Source: JACPTG01 sp964504135
Lineage (GTDB): Archaea; Nanobdellota; Nanobdellia; Woesearchaeales; UBA10216
Direction: 5' to 3'
Length of the DNA: 38,282 nucleotides
Assembly (NCBI GenBank): GCA_964504135.1
Contig: CAZDCW010000008.1
Location: 1 to 38,282 of the forward strand
Part shown: positions 24,257 through 31,565 of the stretch, one piece after another
Position numbering within the stretch: position 1 is the stretch's first letter
Layout: each line of letters begins with the position of its first letter
The notes under the pieces: model-generated
Told to the model about the DNA's origin: nothing
Database searches by the model: none
What the model saw: the letters and a program-made list of their open reading frames with translations, nothing else
Program-made: the position numbers and the translations under genes

Positions 24257-24793
24257 CTAGTAAGAGCACCTGCTGAAATAGACAGAAGAACCTGACCTCA
24301 CGCCCCTTATGCAGAAAATCCTCTCCCTGCCGCCGTCCAGAGCCACATAAAAAAGGCCCTTTGACTTCTCTGAGCCGCGGTTAAGCCCGGCCAGGCTGCT
24401 GTCAGCCATGAAGCTGCTGACATCCCTTGCAGACCTGCAATACCTTTCCTCCTTCCTTGAGCAGCCATCGCTGCAGACGCAAAGGCATGCGCCGGCATTG
24501 CATGAAGGCTCGTCAGGCTTGGCTATCTGCCTGCTGCCATCAACCAAGATATGCTTCTCCCCTGCCAGGAAGCCGTAAAGAAAGCGGTCATTCAATGAAA
24601 GCTGCCGCTCAAACGGCTCATTATCAGCAACAAGGCCTGCAGCCTCCACCACCACGTCAAAAGTCCGGTTAGGGTCAGGCTGCCAGACAGGAGCAAGGAT
24701 GCTGAAGAGAAGCCAAAGCAGAATAATGAAGGCAGCGGTCACCACAAGCCTAATCGTGGTCTCCGGAACAAGAGTCTCAGCCCTTCGCGCCAT
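24257..24793 (-). CDS. Membrane-anchored cysteine-rich protein, last gene of minus-strand operon
   Basis: The 178-residue protein is not of a family I know. It has a basic lead (MARRAETLVPETT), one membrane helix at about 17-38 (LVVTAAFIILLWLLFSILAP) and an outside domain with a Cys cluster (CNAGACLCVCSDGCSRKEER) and further Cys near the C-terminus (FCIRGV, SRCSY). The ATG at 24793 is inside the upstream gene (17-base overlap). A 45-residue upstream extension in the same frame is a shadow of that gene. Confidence 0.75.
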   Translation of the reverse strand: MARRAETLVPETTIRLVVTAAFIILLWLLFSILAPVWQPDPNRTFDVVVEAAGLVADNEPFERQLSLNDRFLYGFLAGEKHILVDGSRQIAKPDEPSCNAGACLCVCSDGCSRKEERYCRSARDVSSFMADSSLAGLNRGSEKSKGLFYVALDGGRERIFCIRGVRSGSSVYFSRCSY

Positions 24794-25049
24794 GGCAACA
24801 CCAACTTTTCGAGTCCTCGCAAAGCCCTGGAGTGCAGGTCTTGCCAGCCCTCCTCTCGGAATCCAGCTGGGATTCAGGAACGCAGCTGCCGCCAAAATTG
24901 CTGCAGCTCCCGCTCTTGACAAGGCCAAGCCTCTTCAGGACGTCCTGAAACTGGCCTGTGACTATGGCAATGACTATGACCATCACAACCAGAATCAAAA
25001 CAGCAACCACCATGGTCTCCAATGAAAGATTAACCCCTTTTCTGCTCAT
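24777..25049 (-). CDS. Small pilin-like cysteine-rich protein
   Basis: This 90-residue protein opens MSRKGVNLSLETMVVAVLIL. Lys-Gly followed by a polar stretch with Ser and Glu, then a hydrophobic helix of about 20 residues, resembles the archaeal class III (pilin) signal peptide cut after Gly, though Gln at +1 is missing. The rest, about 45 residues, has six Cys (SCSNFGGSC, KTCTPGLCEDSKSWCC), a knottin-like density. The ATG overlaps the preceding stop in an ATGA. It may be a minor pilin-like subunit; this is inference. Confidence 0.72.
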   Translation of the reverse strand: MSRKGVNLSLETMVVAVLILVVMVIVIAIVTGQFQDVLKRLGLVKSGSCSNFGGSCVPESQLDSERRAGKTCTPGLCEDSKSWCCHGAKG

Positions 25050-25609
25050 GTTATCGCCACCCTGGGCCTGCACGTGCCTCCACCCAGAATTGAGAAGCCG
25101 CTGCCCCTGCACTCATAAAGCCCGGGCGCACAGCACGGGCCAGAACCTCCAACCACTGGACCGATAACAGGAGCAGGCTTAAGCCAAGGAATCCCGCCTT
25201 CACAAGCCTCGCCTTTCTTCTCGCATTTCACGCACTGGTTGTTGATGTTCCCAAAGCCAGCAGGGCAATCAGCAATTCTGCATCCAGCTTCCAGACAGTA
25301 ATCATTATGCCTTATAGGCCTGTAACTGCCAGGGTCGCAAAATTCATCCACCTTCCCAAACTCACCCCAGCGCAGGCACTCGGCAACAGGATTGCCCTCC
25401 TTGTCAAGCTTTGCGTTCTTGCACCAGAATGAGTTAAGGTTATCCTTAACGCACTTCTGCGGGTCAGTTATTGCAATAGGCGAGGCGGCAATAATCTTAT
25501 CAATGAGCGCAGGGCCATTAGTCCACGCCACCCACAAAAGGATTGCGAGGACAACAATGCCCAGTATCAAAATCACCGGGAAAGCGAGGAAAAGAAAGCC
25601 GCGTTTCAT
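25046..25609 (-). CDS. Membrane-anchored cysteine-rich protein
   Basis: The 187 residues have a short N-terminus (MKRG), a membrane helix at about 5-29 (FLFLAFPVILILGIVVLAIL) and an outside domain with some sixteen Cys, including an EGF- or insulin-receptor-like run CPAGFGNINNQCVKCEKKGE and a final CCAPGLYEC. The high number of Cys implies a disulphide-rich domain exposed outside the membrane. It overlaps both neighbours through ATGA. Family unknown to me. Confidence 0.77.
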   Translation of the reverse strand: MKRGFLFLAFPVILILGIVVLAILLWVAWTNGPALIDKIIAASPIAITDPQKCVKDNLNSFWCKNAKLDKEGNPVAECLRWGEFGKVDEFCDPGSYRPIRHNDYCLEAGCRIADCPAGFGNINNQCVKCEKKGEACEGGIPWLKPAPVIGPVVGGSGPCCAPGLYECRGSGFSILGGGTCRPRVAIT

Positions 25610-25761
25610 CCTCCGAACGTAAGCCTCCGCATAAGCTCGGCAAAGACATCCTCATTGCCGGTCTTAAGCTTGAAAATGATAAGCACTGTAACGAGAAGCA
25701 AGGCCACTCCAAGAATAATCTTAAGAGTCATATCAATCTCAAAAGAGCCCCTTTTCGCCAT
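25606..25761 (-). CDS. Small single-pass membrane protein, 51 residues, pilin-like
   Basis: A short gene found from the overlap pattern. It starts MAKRGSFEIDMTLKIILGVA (ATG 25761; an ATG at 25767 adds two residues) and ends DVFAELMRRLTFGG. Lys-Arg-Gly followed by SFEID and one hydrophobic helix (LKIILGVALLLVTVLIIF) looks like a pilin N-terminus with almost no outside domain. The stop overlaps the next start in an ATGA, and AAGGA lies upstream. The same Gly-Ser-x-Glu/Ser start occurs in the first gene of this operon. Confidence 0.7.
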   Translation of the reverse strand: MAKRGSFEIDMTLKIILGVALLLVTVLIIFKLKTGNEDVFAELMRRLTFGG

Positions 25762-25782
25762 ATCCATCCATCCTTAAGGCAG

Positions 25783-26772
25783 TTATATAATTTTATCGCT
25801 CAGCTCCTCGCAGCCAAACCTGCGGAGGAGGCTTTCATCATACCTTCCAAAAACAGTAAAAGCCATCCAGTCCTTAACAGGCTGGCCCTGAACGTAAGCC
25901 TCGGCAGCGCCCTCAATCCCTGCGCCGATGGTGGCGACCGTAACCACCTTGAAAATGATGGCAGCGCCGGCAGCCACCATAGCGCCGCCGCCTGGAGGAA
26001 CAATAAAGGCCACAATCGCGCCGCCCACAATCAGGACAACACCGCCTGCAATGGCAACCTTGCCGCCGCCTGACTCGTAAAACTTCGCCAAAAACTCCTC
26101 AGCGTTCCTAACAAAAGGCTCGCTCTTGGCATAGACAAAGACAACAGCGTAAGGGCTGGAAGCGTCAAGACTTGAGGCCTCAAGCGACTCCCTCTGGGCT
26201 GCAATCGCAGGATTGTCAACAAAGCCGCCCTTATTCCGGCCCATCATGTAGTCAAAATAAGTAACTCCATTATTCGCAAGCTCGCTATTCGGGACATTGT
26301 TCTTCATAAGGTAACCGTAGAACCCGTCAATCTGCCTGTCGCTCCTGAACTGAAAGACAGCGCATACAGAACAGTAAGTCTTAGGCCCTCCAAACAAGTC
26401 GAGCTTACCCTCACCAAACTGGTTCCAGCATTGGTAAATCTCCTCAGCCATCTGCCTTTTAATTGACGCCTGCCTCTTATCAGCGTCATCAGGAAGGCCG
26501 AATGTGCGCTGCCTGTCCCTATAGCTGACAGTATACGATTTTGCGTCAAACTGCCTGTAAACAGACGGGCAGTCAATAATTTCAGAAGAAGGATTGTAGG
26601 TCTTAAGCTGCAGGGCTGAATGCACTTTTACAGATTCCCTGCATACATAACGGTCAGCGATGTCCTCACCGCCCCTGAAAATTGCAAGGGCTAAGGTAAT
26701 AAGTATCACTGCAGAAATTACAACCAGCACACCCTTCATTAGCTGGTCAACAGCCAGGCTAGCCCTTGCCAT
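25783..26772 (-). CDS. Membrane protein with paired CxxC, paralogue of the next upstream gene
   Basis: The 329-residue protein has an N-terminal helix (about 13-32: KGVLVVISAVILITLALAIF), a large outside domain, and a hydrophobic Gly/Ala-rich pair at about 237-287. The outside domain carries CWNQFGEGKLDLF (Cys115), YCSVCAVFQF (Cys134, Cys137) and GVTYFDYM (about 169-176). The gene upstream has the same elements at nearly the same positions (Cys115, Cys139, Cys142, then ITYWDYL), so the two are paralogues by duplication. The start at 26772 overlaps the upstream gene by 14 bases. Family not known to me; a ribbon or redox role for CxxC is possible. Confidence 0.78.
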   Translation of the reverse strand: MARASLAVDQLMKGVLVVISAVILITLALAIFRGGEDIADRYVCRESVKVHSALQLKTYNPSSEIIDCPSVYRQFDAKSYTVSYRDRQRTFGLPDDADKRQASIKRQMAEEIYQCWNQFGEGKLDLFGGPKTYCSVCAVFQFRSDRQIDGFYGYLMKNNVPNSELANNGVTYFDYMMGRNKGGFVDNPAIAAQRESLEASSLDASSPYAVVFVYAKSEPFVRNAEEFLAKFYESGGGKVAIAGGVVLIVGGAIVAFIVPPGGGAMVAAGAAIIFKVVTVATIGAGIEGAAEAYVQGQPVKDWMAFTVFGRYDESLLRRFGCEELSDKII

Positions 26773-27742
26773 AAAGCCGGTCGCACTCCCTGCCAACCTC
26801 ACCAGTCGGAATAAGCCCGACTCCAACCACTGCAGGAATCTCATCACCAGAAGGGGCCTTCTTGATGAACGCAGCCCCAAAAAGGCCTGCAATCCCATCC
26901 TTCTCAAGCCTCCTCCTGCAAAGCCAGGCAAAGCCCTTTGAATCCCTGCTGCCAAGCACCCTTCCGCCAAGCTTAAGGTCAGAAGGCGCATCGCCAGAAG
27001 GCGAAGCCCTGCCAAGCGCTGCGCCAAGCCAGTCAGTGACAACCGTGAATGCAGCGCAGGAAGCAGCGCCCTCAGGACTCAGGGGAAGGATAGAAGATAG
27101 ATGCCACTTGACATCAGGCTTTACAGAGATGAAAACAACAGACTGCGGCTTTGTTTCCAGCTTCATGTTAAACTCTCCCTTGGCATCGCTGGTCAGGTAA
27201 TCCCAGTATGTAATCTGGGCGCCGGTAAACTCGTCAGTTATGTAATGCTCCTTCAGGAACTGGTGGAATTCATCGTACTTCACATTTTCATACTTGCTGT
27301 CAAACTCGAACTGCGCGCAAACCACACACCTGCTTGAGCCGTCATACTCGCCAAAAGGGTCAATCGGATTTGGAGAGCCCCTGCCAAGGTTGCCCCAGCA
27401 TTTCGCCAACTGGTCAGCAACAGCCTTCTGCACATAGAAATCAGACCTTGCCTTCGTGAACTGGTTGTAAAGGACATCCTTCCTGTAAATGCCGTCATCA
27501 TAACGCCTGATTGCGTCCTCATCAACCCTGAAATACTGGGTAATGCAGTTCAAGTCCTTAATCAAAGGCGAGTCAAATCCAAGAAGCTTGGTCTTTGCCA
27601 TTGCCGAGGCGCTGAACCTGCAGGCAGGCTGGGTGGCATACGCCTTGAAGCCGAAGACAACAACGTAGACAAACCAAAGCGCAACTGCGAATACAATAGC
27701 GAAAATGACCGCATTCAACAAAGCGCTCTGGGCCCGGCTCAT
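26759..27742 (-). CDS. Membrane-anchored protein with paired CxxC, paralogue of the next downstream gene
   Basis: The 327 residues start MSRAQSALLNAVIFAIVFAV; the helix runs to about residue 30. The outside domain has CWGNLGRG (Cys115), RCVVCAQFEF (Cys139, Cys142) and AQITYWDYLTS, matching the downstream paralogue in order and spacing. It lacks the C-terminal hydrophobic pair of that protein and has instead a region of Gly/Arg-rich sequence with CRRRLEKDG. The ATG overlaps the stop of the 40-residue leader gene. Confidence 0.78.
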   Translation of the reverse strand: MSRAQSALLNAVIFAIVFAVALWFVYVVVFGFKAYATQPACRFSASAMAKTKLLGFDSPLIKDLNCITQYFRVDEDAIRRYDDGIYRKDVLYNQFTKARSDFYVQKAVADQLAKCWGNLGRGSPNPIDPFGEYDGSSRCVVCAQFEFDSKYENVKYDEFHQFLKEHYITDEFTGAQITYWDYLTSDAKGEFNMKLETKPQSVVFISVKPDVKWHLSSILPLSPEGAASCAAFTVVTDWLGAALGRASPSGDAPSDLKLGGRVLGSRDSKGFAWLCRRRLEKDGIAGLFGAAFIKKAPSGDEIPAVVGVGLIPTGEVGRECDRLYGKG

Positions 27743-27861
27743 CTTTGCGGCACCAACATCGTTATCCTGCTGACAATGATAAGAGCCGCCACCAGAAACA
27801 ATGCCGCAATGACAAGCACAACCACCATGCTAAGAGAGCCTGACTTCCCACCTCTTTCCAT
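27739..27861 (-). CDS. Small single-pass membrane protein, 40 residues, first gene of minus-strand operon
   Basis: A short gene starting MERGGKSGSLSMVVVLVIAA and ending VSRITMLVPQR. One hydrophobic helix (about 12-30) follows a basic, Gly-rich lead, similar to the 51-residue protein further down. A TATA box at 27885-27893 lies 27 bases before the ATG (leaderless), and the stop overlaps the next gene in an ATGA, which supports reality. Function unknown; a pilin-like or scaffold peptide is conceivable. Confidence 0.68.
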   Translation of the reverse strand: MERGGKSGSLSMVVVLVIAALFLVAALIIVSRITMLVPQR

Positions 27862-27884
27862 AAACTGAAAAACCGGAGAAATAG

Positions 27885-27893
27885 CTATATAAT
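27885..27893 (-). promoter_or_regulatory. Promoter of the seven-gene minus-strand membrane operon
   Basis: The minus strand reads GGATTATATAGC, centred about 27 bases before the ATG at 27861. No further promoter is seen within the operon, where genes overlap or lie 21 bases apart at most. Confidence 0.65.
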
Positions 27894-27950
27894 CCTTTCT
27901 AAACAATGGCCTCATTGAAAAGCTCGTTTTTGCCTTAAATTAATAATGGG

Positions 27951-28030
27951 GGGCTTACTCTTCGTGTACTAACGCAAGGGCATGTTAACAAGGGCAAACG
28001 AAGGGAACGAAAAACGCAGAGTCAGCCTGC
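27951..28030 (-). repeat. Dispersed structured element, copy 3 (short form)
   Basis: Read on the minus strand it starts GCAGGCTGACTCTGCG and ends CGAAGAGTAAGCCC. These two ends can form a stem in which 11 of 13 positions pair. Inside it keeps TTCGTT and the GTTAACATGCCCTTGC block. Its last 20 bases (AGTACACGAAGAGTAAGCCC) match copy 1 at 19 of 20 positions. It lacks the GCTACC/GGTAGC hairpin. It lies in the 260-base gap between two divergent genes; the rest of that gap holds their promoters and nothing else I can name. Confidence 0.58.
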
Positions 28031-28121
28031 AAGGAAATAGTTTAACTTCAACAATGGATGCAGGGTTTTCAATACCGCCTAAACAATCAATTTTTTATCG
28101 CAAAGGGAAGACAGGCAAACC

Positions 28122-30068
28122 ATGGGCTTGTCCAAAGCAGGTTCATCAGTGAGCCAGGGGATTGACGAACTGCTTTCCTGCGCGCAGCATGGCCTTGAGA
28201 AAGCAGTAAACTCAGCCCTGGAATACCATGCAGCCACATCAGCCCTCGCATTCCCGCCTGCGTGGTGGGCTTTTGACAGGCTCTTCAGTCTTGGAGTGCA
28301 GCTAATCAACTCCTACAGGGAATACCAAACGGCACAGCCTGCGGCAAATCCAGACGCGGCAATACTGGCGTCAGGAGGCCTTGCTGCGCTTCTGGCAGCG
28401 CAATACCTGAACCACCAGCTGAGGATACAAAGGTCAATAAGGAGAATAGGCCTAAAGGGCAGCGATGTCAGAAAAGCGGCCAGAGGCCACATATCAGAAG
28501 GACGAAAAAGCAAGCCAGTGCAGTTTTGGGACAGCCTGTTTGAAAATGCGCAGGCCCCAGCCGCATTAGCTGTTGGATTGGCATACGCAGCCTATGGATA
28601 CAACCTGCCTGCAATGGCAATGATATACGGGGCTAGTTTTCTCGCACTGCGGATTTCAGGGCCTTGGCTGGAGTCAGACTCATTCCTGTGGCCAAAGCTG
28701 AAAGGCGCCCTGATGGGCAGACGGCATTACATTGCCAGCCTGGAAAAGATGGCTGATGAAACAAATAACACCAAGGCAAGGCAGGAATTGATGAACCACT
28801 ACTTTTCCATGGGAGATGCAATCGCTGCCTACGCCCACGCCAAAGCACTTAGGGAAAGAGGAATCAGCCACCCAAAGGCATACCACATCCCCCTCCACCC
28901 ATACCCCTATCAGGAGGCCATCGCAGACCAAATGGAAAGAGTAGAGCAGGGAGCAGCAGGGCTCCAGGACTATGCAGTGCTGGCAGCGCTCCTGGCAGGA
29001 ATTGACAGGCACAAGGCCAAGGATACACTTATGAGCATGGCAGAGAGGCATAAAACACCAGAAGCAAGGGCACTCGCATTCCTCTTCCTGCATGACCTTG
29101 GCTTCACTGATGAAAAAGGCATGCAGGTCGGCTTGGCCCTGGAGGAGATAGTCCAATCGCCGGAAAAATACAGGAGAAGGCAGCTTGAGAAACCACATCC
29201 AGTGTATGTAATACAGCACCCGCTTCTGGAAAATGACGTGGCCATCAAGATACATCCAGATGCAAAGGCTGAAAGCGAACTCCTCAGAATCGCAAGAATC
29301 AGCCTTTGCAACCATCCAACATTCTTCAGCCTGGAGGTATTTCATACAGGCCACTTACCCTTTAGCTATTATGCGATGGGCCTCCTTAAAGAAGGGAGCA
29401 CACTATACAGGGGACTGATGTCAGGACAGGCTGGCCTTGCTGAGATAATGCTGGCAAGCGAGCTGACAAGCAGGCTTCACATTGCATTTGAGTGTGTCCA
29501 GGCAGTGGAGGTTGAGGCTCAAGAAAAGCTGGCATCCATACTCGCAAAGGAATACCTCAACATTCCACTACACACATTAAAGCTCCTTCATGAAGGAATT
29601 CCTTTCCTGGCCCAGCACATTTCAACCTCGCCATACGAATTCAACACAGACGGCCACCCGGAAAACAGGTGGATTGTGCGCACGCCTGACAGGACTAAAA
29701 TGGCACCTCTTGATTTTGGAAGGAGGGAAAGGGTGAACGCAGTAATGGAAGATGCAGCACTGACGAGGTATGACGACTACCTCGGCGACGCTGAAATCGA
29801 GGCATATGCCAGGGAAAAAGGCCTTGACCCCATAGCCTTTCAATGTGCTGTCGCTGCAAAAATGCTTTCATACTACTCTGCATGCATGGAGCCGCAGCGG
29901 AGCAGGGACACGGCCAGGGCTGACGGGTTCCTAAGAAGGGCAATTCATGCAACTGAAATGCTCAAGAATGCAGCTCCAATAACATACGGCAGGCATTCCA
30001 AAGGGTTAGGGTCACTGGTCAGCGGCCTGTCAATAATGAGAGAACAGATTAAACTGACAGGGCAATAA
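28122..30068 (+). CDS. Membrane protein with a C-terminal kinase/APH-like domain
   Basis: Residues 1-200 hold hydrophobic segments (about 79-95 and 145-178) with amphipathic helices between. Residues 200-350 are helical repeats. Residues about 358-560 look like a diverged aminoglycoside-phosphotransferase/protein-kinase fold: VAIKIHP (Lys376, ATP-binding Lys), a following helix with Glu384/386, the hinge-like MGLLKEGSTLY, the catalytic loop NTDGHPENRW (Asp510, Asn515; compare HGDxHPxN) and LDFG (Asp531). All key catalytic residues are present, so it may be active. Substrate unknown. The start is leaderless behind TTTTTTATCG (28091). The 3' end overlaps the convergent AbrB-PhoU gene by 20 bases. 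Confidence 0.78.
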   Translation: MGLSKAGSSVSQGIDELLSCAQHGLEKAVNSALEYHAATSALAFPPAWWAFDRLFSLGVQLINSYREYQTAQPAANPDAAILASGGLAALLAAQYLNHQLRIQRSIRRIGLKGSDVRKAARGHISEGRKSKPVQFWDSLFENAQAPAALAVGLAYAAYGYNLPAMAMIYGASFLALRISGPWLESDSFLWPKLKGALMGRRHYIASLEKMADETNNTKARQELMNHYFSMGDAIAAYAHAKALRERGISHPKAYHIPLHPYPYQEAIADQMERVEQGAAGLQDYAVLAALLAGIDRHKAKDTLMSMAERHKTPEARALAFLFLHDLGFTDEKGMQVGLALEEIVQSPEKYRRRQLEKPHPVYVIQHPLLENDVAIKIHPDAKAESELLRIARISLCNHPTFFSLEVFHTGHLPFSYYAMGLLKEGSTLYRGLMSGQAGLAEIMLASELTSRLHIAFECVQAVEVEAQEKLASILAKEYLNIPLHTLKLLHEGIPFLAQHISTSPYEFNTDGHPENRWIVRTPDRTKMAPLDFGRRERVNAVMEDAALTRYDDYLGDAEIEAYAREKGLDPIAFQCAVAAKMLSYYSACMEPQRSRDTARADGFLRRAIHATEMLKNAAPITYGRHSKGLGSLVSGLSIMREQIKLTGQ

Positions 30069-30975
30069 AGGCGGCTGAAAAGTTTGACACAAGGTCAAGC
30101 TGCTCCATCAGCAATGCAACCGAAGCAGACTCATGCCTCTGGCACTTCTGAAGAAAATGTTGCGCCCCCCTATAAATCTCTGATTTCCTGGCAGCAAGCT
30201 CTGGAACCACCTTAACCCTATCTGCGCCAGGCATATAAAGGGCTTCATAATAGGCCCTGAGAAGGGCATTTGACTCCTGAGCCAAGCTGATGAATTGCCC
30301 GCTTACCTGCCTTGATTCAGCCAGGCCAGACAACGATTTCGCGATGGCAGCAAGGCAATCACAAACCTTCTCCAGATTCCACGCCACAATATAGGCAAAG
30401 CAGGTCTTCCTATACTCGCTGTGGCCATACTTAACAAGAATGCGCTCGCAAAAGTTGACAAGCTGGTTGTTCGTCTGCTCAAGATGAAGCAAACCCTCCA
30501 GCTCAGCATACCTGCCTGCCTTTAAGTACTCTACAAGACTGTCGCCAAGGGACAAGGTTACCATGAATGCCCGGCGCAGCGCTGAATCAGCCTCTCCAGG
30601 CACCTCTGTAGAAACAGAACGGATAATCAGCCTGCTCCCTGACTGCTCTGTAATGGCAGAGCCAATGAAAAGACTCCTGACTAAATCATGAACAAGCCTT
30701 ACAGTTTCAGCATTCTCAAACAAGACCTCAATCTCATCAAAACCCCGCTTGTTCAGCGCACCAAGGCCCCAGCTCAGCATCCTGGGCTCAAGGCCACGCG
30801 CGTCAAATACAGCGCGCTCAGCAGAGGGATGGCTGGCCGCAGATACAATCAGGCGGCTGTCCTTGTCATCAACATCCACCTCATCGCCCTTCTTGATGCC
30901 TACCCGCCTTGCCCACCGGCTGGGCAGGGAAACAACCAAGGTCTTTCCAGCCAGCTGAATAACCTTTCTTTTCAT
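30049..30975 (-). CDS. AbrB-PhoU fusion regulator (second copy)
   Basis: The 308-residue protein has an N-terminal AbrB-type domain (MKRKVIQLAGKTLVVSLPSR, IKKGDEVDVDDKDSRLIVSA) and PhoU-like helices to the end, including NLEKVCDCLAAIAKSL. It is the same length as the gene at 14611 but clearly diverged. The ATG at 30975 is chosen; the 67 codons upstream in frame are AT-rich promoter DNA. A TATA box (CTTTATATACTT, about 30997-31008) fits a leaderless start. It is divergent from the Lrp-type gene, and the two may control each other. Confidence 0.88.
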   Translation of the reverse strand: MKRKVIQLAGKTLVVSLPSRWARRVGIKKGDEVDVDDKDSRLIVSAASHPSAERAVFDARGLEPRMLSWGLGALNKRGFDEIEVLFENAETVRLVHDLVRSLFIGSAITEQSGSRLIIRSVSTEVPGEADSALRRAFMVTLSLGDSLVEYLKAGRYAELEGLLHLEQTNNQLVNFCERILVKYGHSEYRKTCFAYIVAWNLEKVCDCLAAIAKSLSGLAESRQVSGQFISLAQESNALLRAYYEALYMPGADRVKVVPELAARKSEIYRGAQHFLQKCQRHESASVALLMEQLDLVSNFSAAFIALSV

Positions 30976-30996
30976 ATACGCAGTCTTTGTGGTTTC

Positions 30997-31100
30997 AAGT
31001 ATATAAAGATTTGCTAAATATATAACTATAAGATGATATATAACTTTTAAGAATAAGATATATAATCTTTCGGAAGCTTTCCGAAAACTGAGGTGATAGC
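30997..31100. promoter_or_regulatory. Divergent promoter region with Lrp-type operator palindrome
   Basis: Minus strand TATA CTTTATATACTT serves the AbrB-PhoU gene. Plus strand TATA AGATATATAATC (31057-31068) serves the Lrp-type gene. Directly behind it is the palindrome TTTCGGAAGCTTTCCGAAA (31068-31086): two perfect 8-base arms around GCT, placed between the TATA box and the expected start of transcription. A GAGGTGAT Shine-Dalgarno site (31090-31097) precedes the ATG. Binding there would block RNA polymerase, which fits autorepression. Confidence 0.7.
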
Positions 31101-31565
31101 ATGAAAAACAAGGACGTTCTGATAATCGCCCAGCTACGGAGAAATGCCAGGCTGCAGTTGACTGACATAAGCTCAAGAACAGGAATCCCCATATCCACTG
31201 TGTATGACAGAATAAGGGGCTATGCAGGCAGGTCTGTCAAGAAATACGCAGCCATCCTGGACTTCCCAGAGCTTGGCTTCCCAATAACAGCCCACGCAAC
31301 ATTTGCAGTGGAAAAGACGCAAAAGGCAGAATTCGGAGGCCACCTGACCAGGCACCCAAACGTGAATTCAGTCTACAGGATAAACAACGGCCACGACTTC
31401 ATGGCAGAGGTGATATACCCTGACATAAGCGGCCTGGAATCGTTCATGGACAGGCTTCAAGAAAGATTCAAGATACGGGACAAAAAAGTGTACTACGTCG
31501 TGGATGAGCTGAAGAAGGAAGAGTTCCTGAACGACGCCAAAATGCTTCCTGAAATGCCTACTTAA
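31101..31565 (+). CDS. Lrp/AsnC-family transcriptional regulator
   Basis: The 154 residues show an N-terminal winged helix-turn-helix (about 1-50: VLIIAQLRRNARLQLTDISS, RTGIPISTVYDRIRGY) and a C-terminal RAM-like domain (about 65-145: ITAHATFAVEKTQKAEFGGH, NSVYRINNGHDFMAEVIYPD). This is the Feast/famine build. The ligand cannot be told. A strong Shine-Dalgarno site and an operator-like palindrome precede it. The end overlaps the convergent surface-protein gene by 8 bases. Confidence 0.9.
   Translation: MKNKDVLIIAQLRRNARLQLTDISSRTGIPISTVYDRIRGYAGRSVKKYAAILDFPELGFPITAHATFAVEKTQKAEFGGHLTRHPNVNSVYRINNGHDFMAEVIYPDISGLESFMDRLQERFKIRDKKVYYVVDELKKEEFLNDAKMLPEMPT

Noticed and set aside
24794..24928. 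45-residue N-terminal extension of the last minus-strand membrane gene
   Set aside because: It overlaps the coding region of the upstream pilin-like gene; the ATG at 24793 directly precedes a normal basic lead and membrane helix.
28680..29354. 224-residue minus-strand ORF opposite the kinase-like gene
   Set aside because: Cys/His-rich shadow composition; the plus-strand frame carries kinase-like motifs and has a promoter.
30976..31176. 67-residue extension of the AbrB-PhoU gene and an overlapping 67-residue ORF at 30995-31198
   Set aside because: Both read through AT-rich divergent promoter DNA with TATA boxes and an operator palindrome; the AbrB domain starts normally at 30975.
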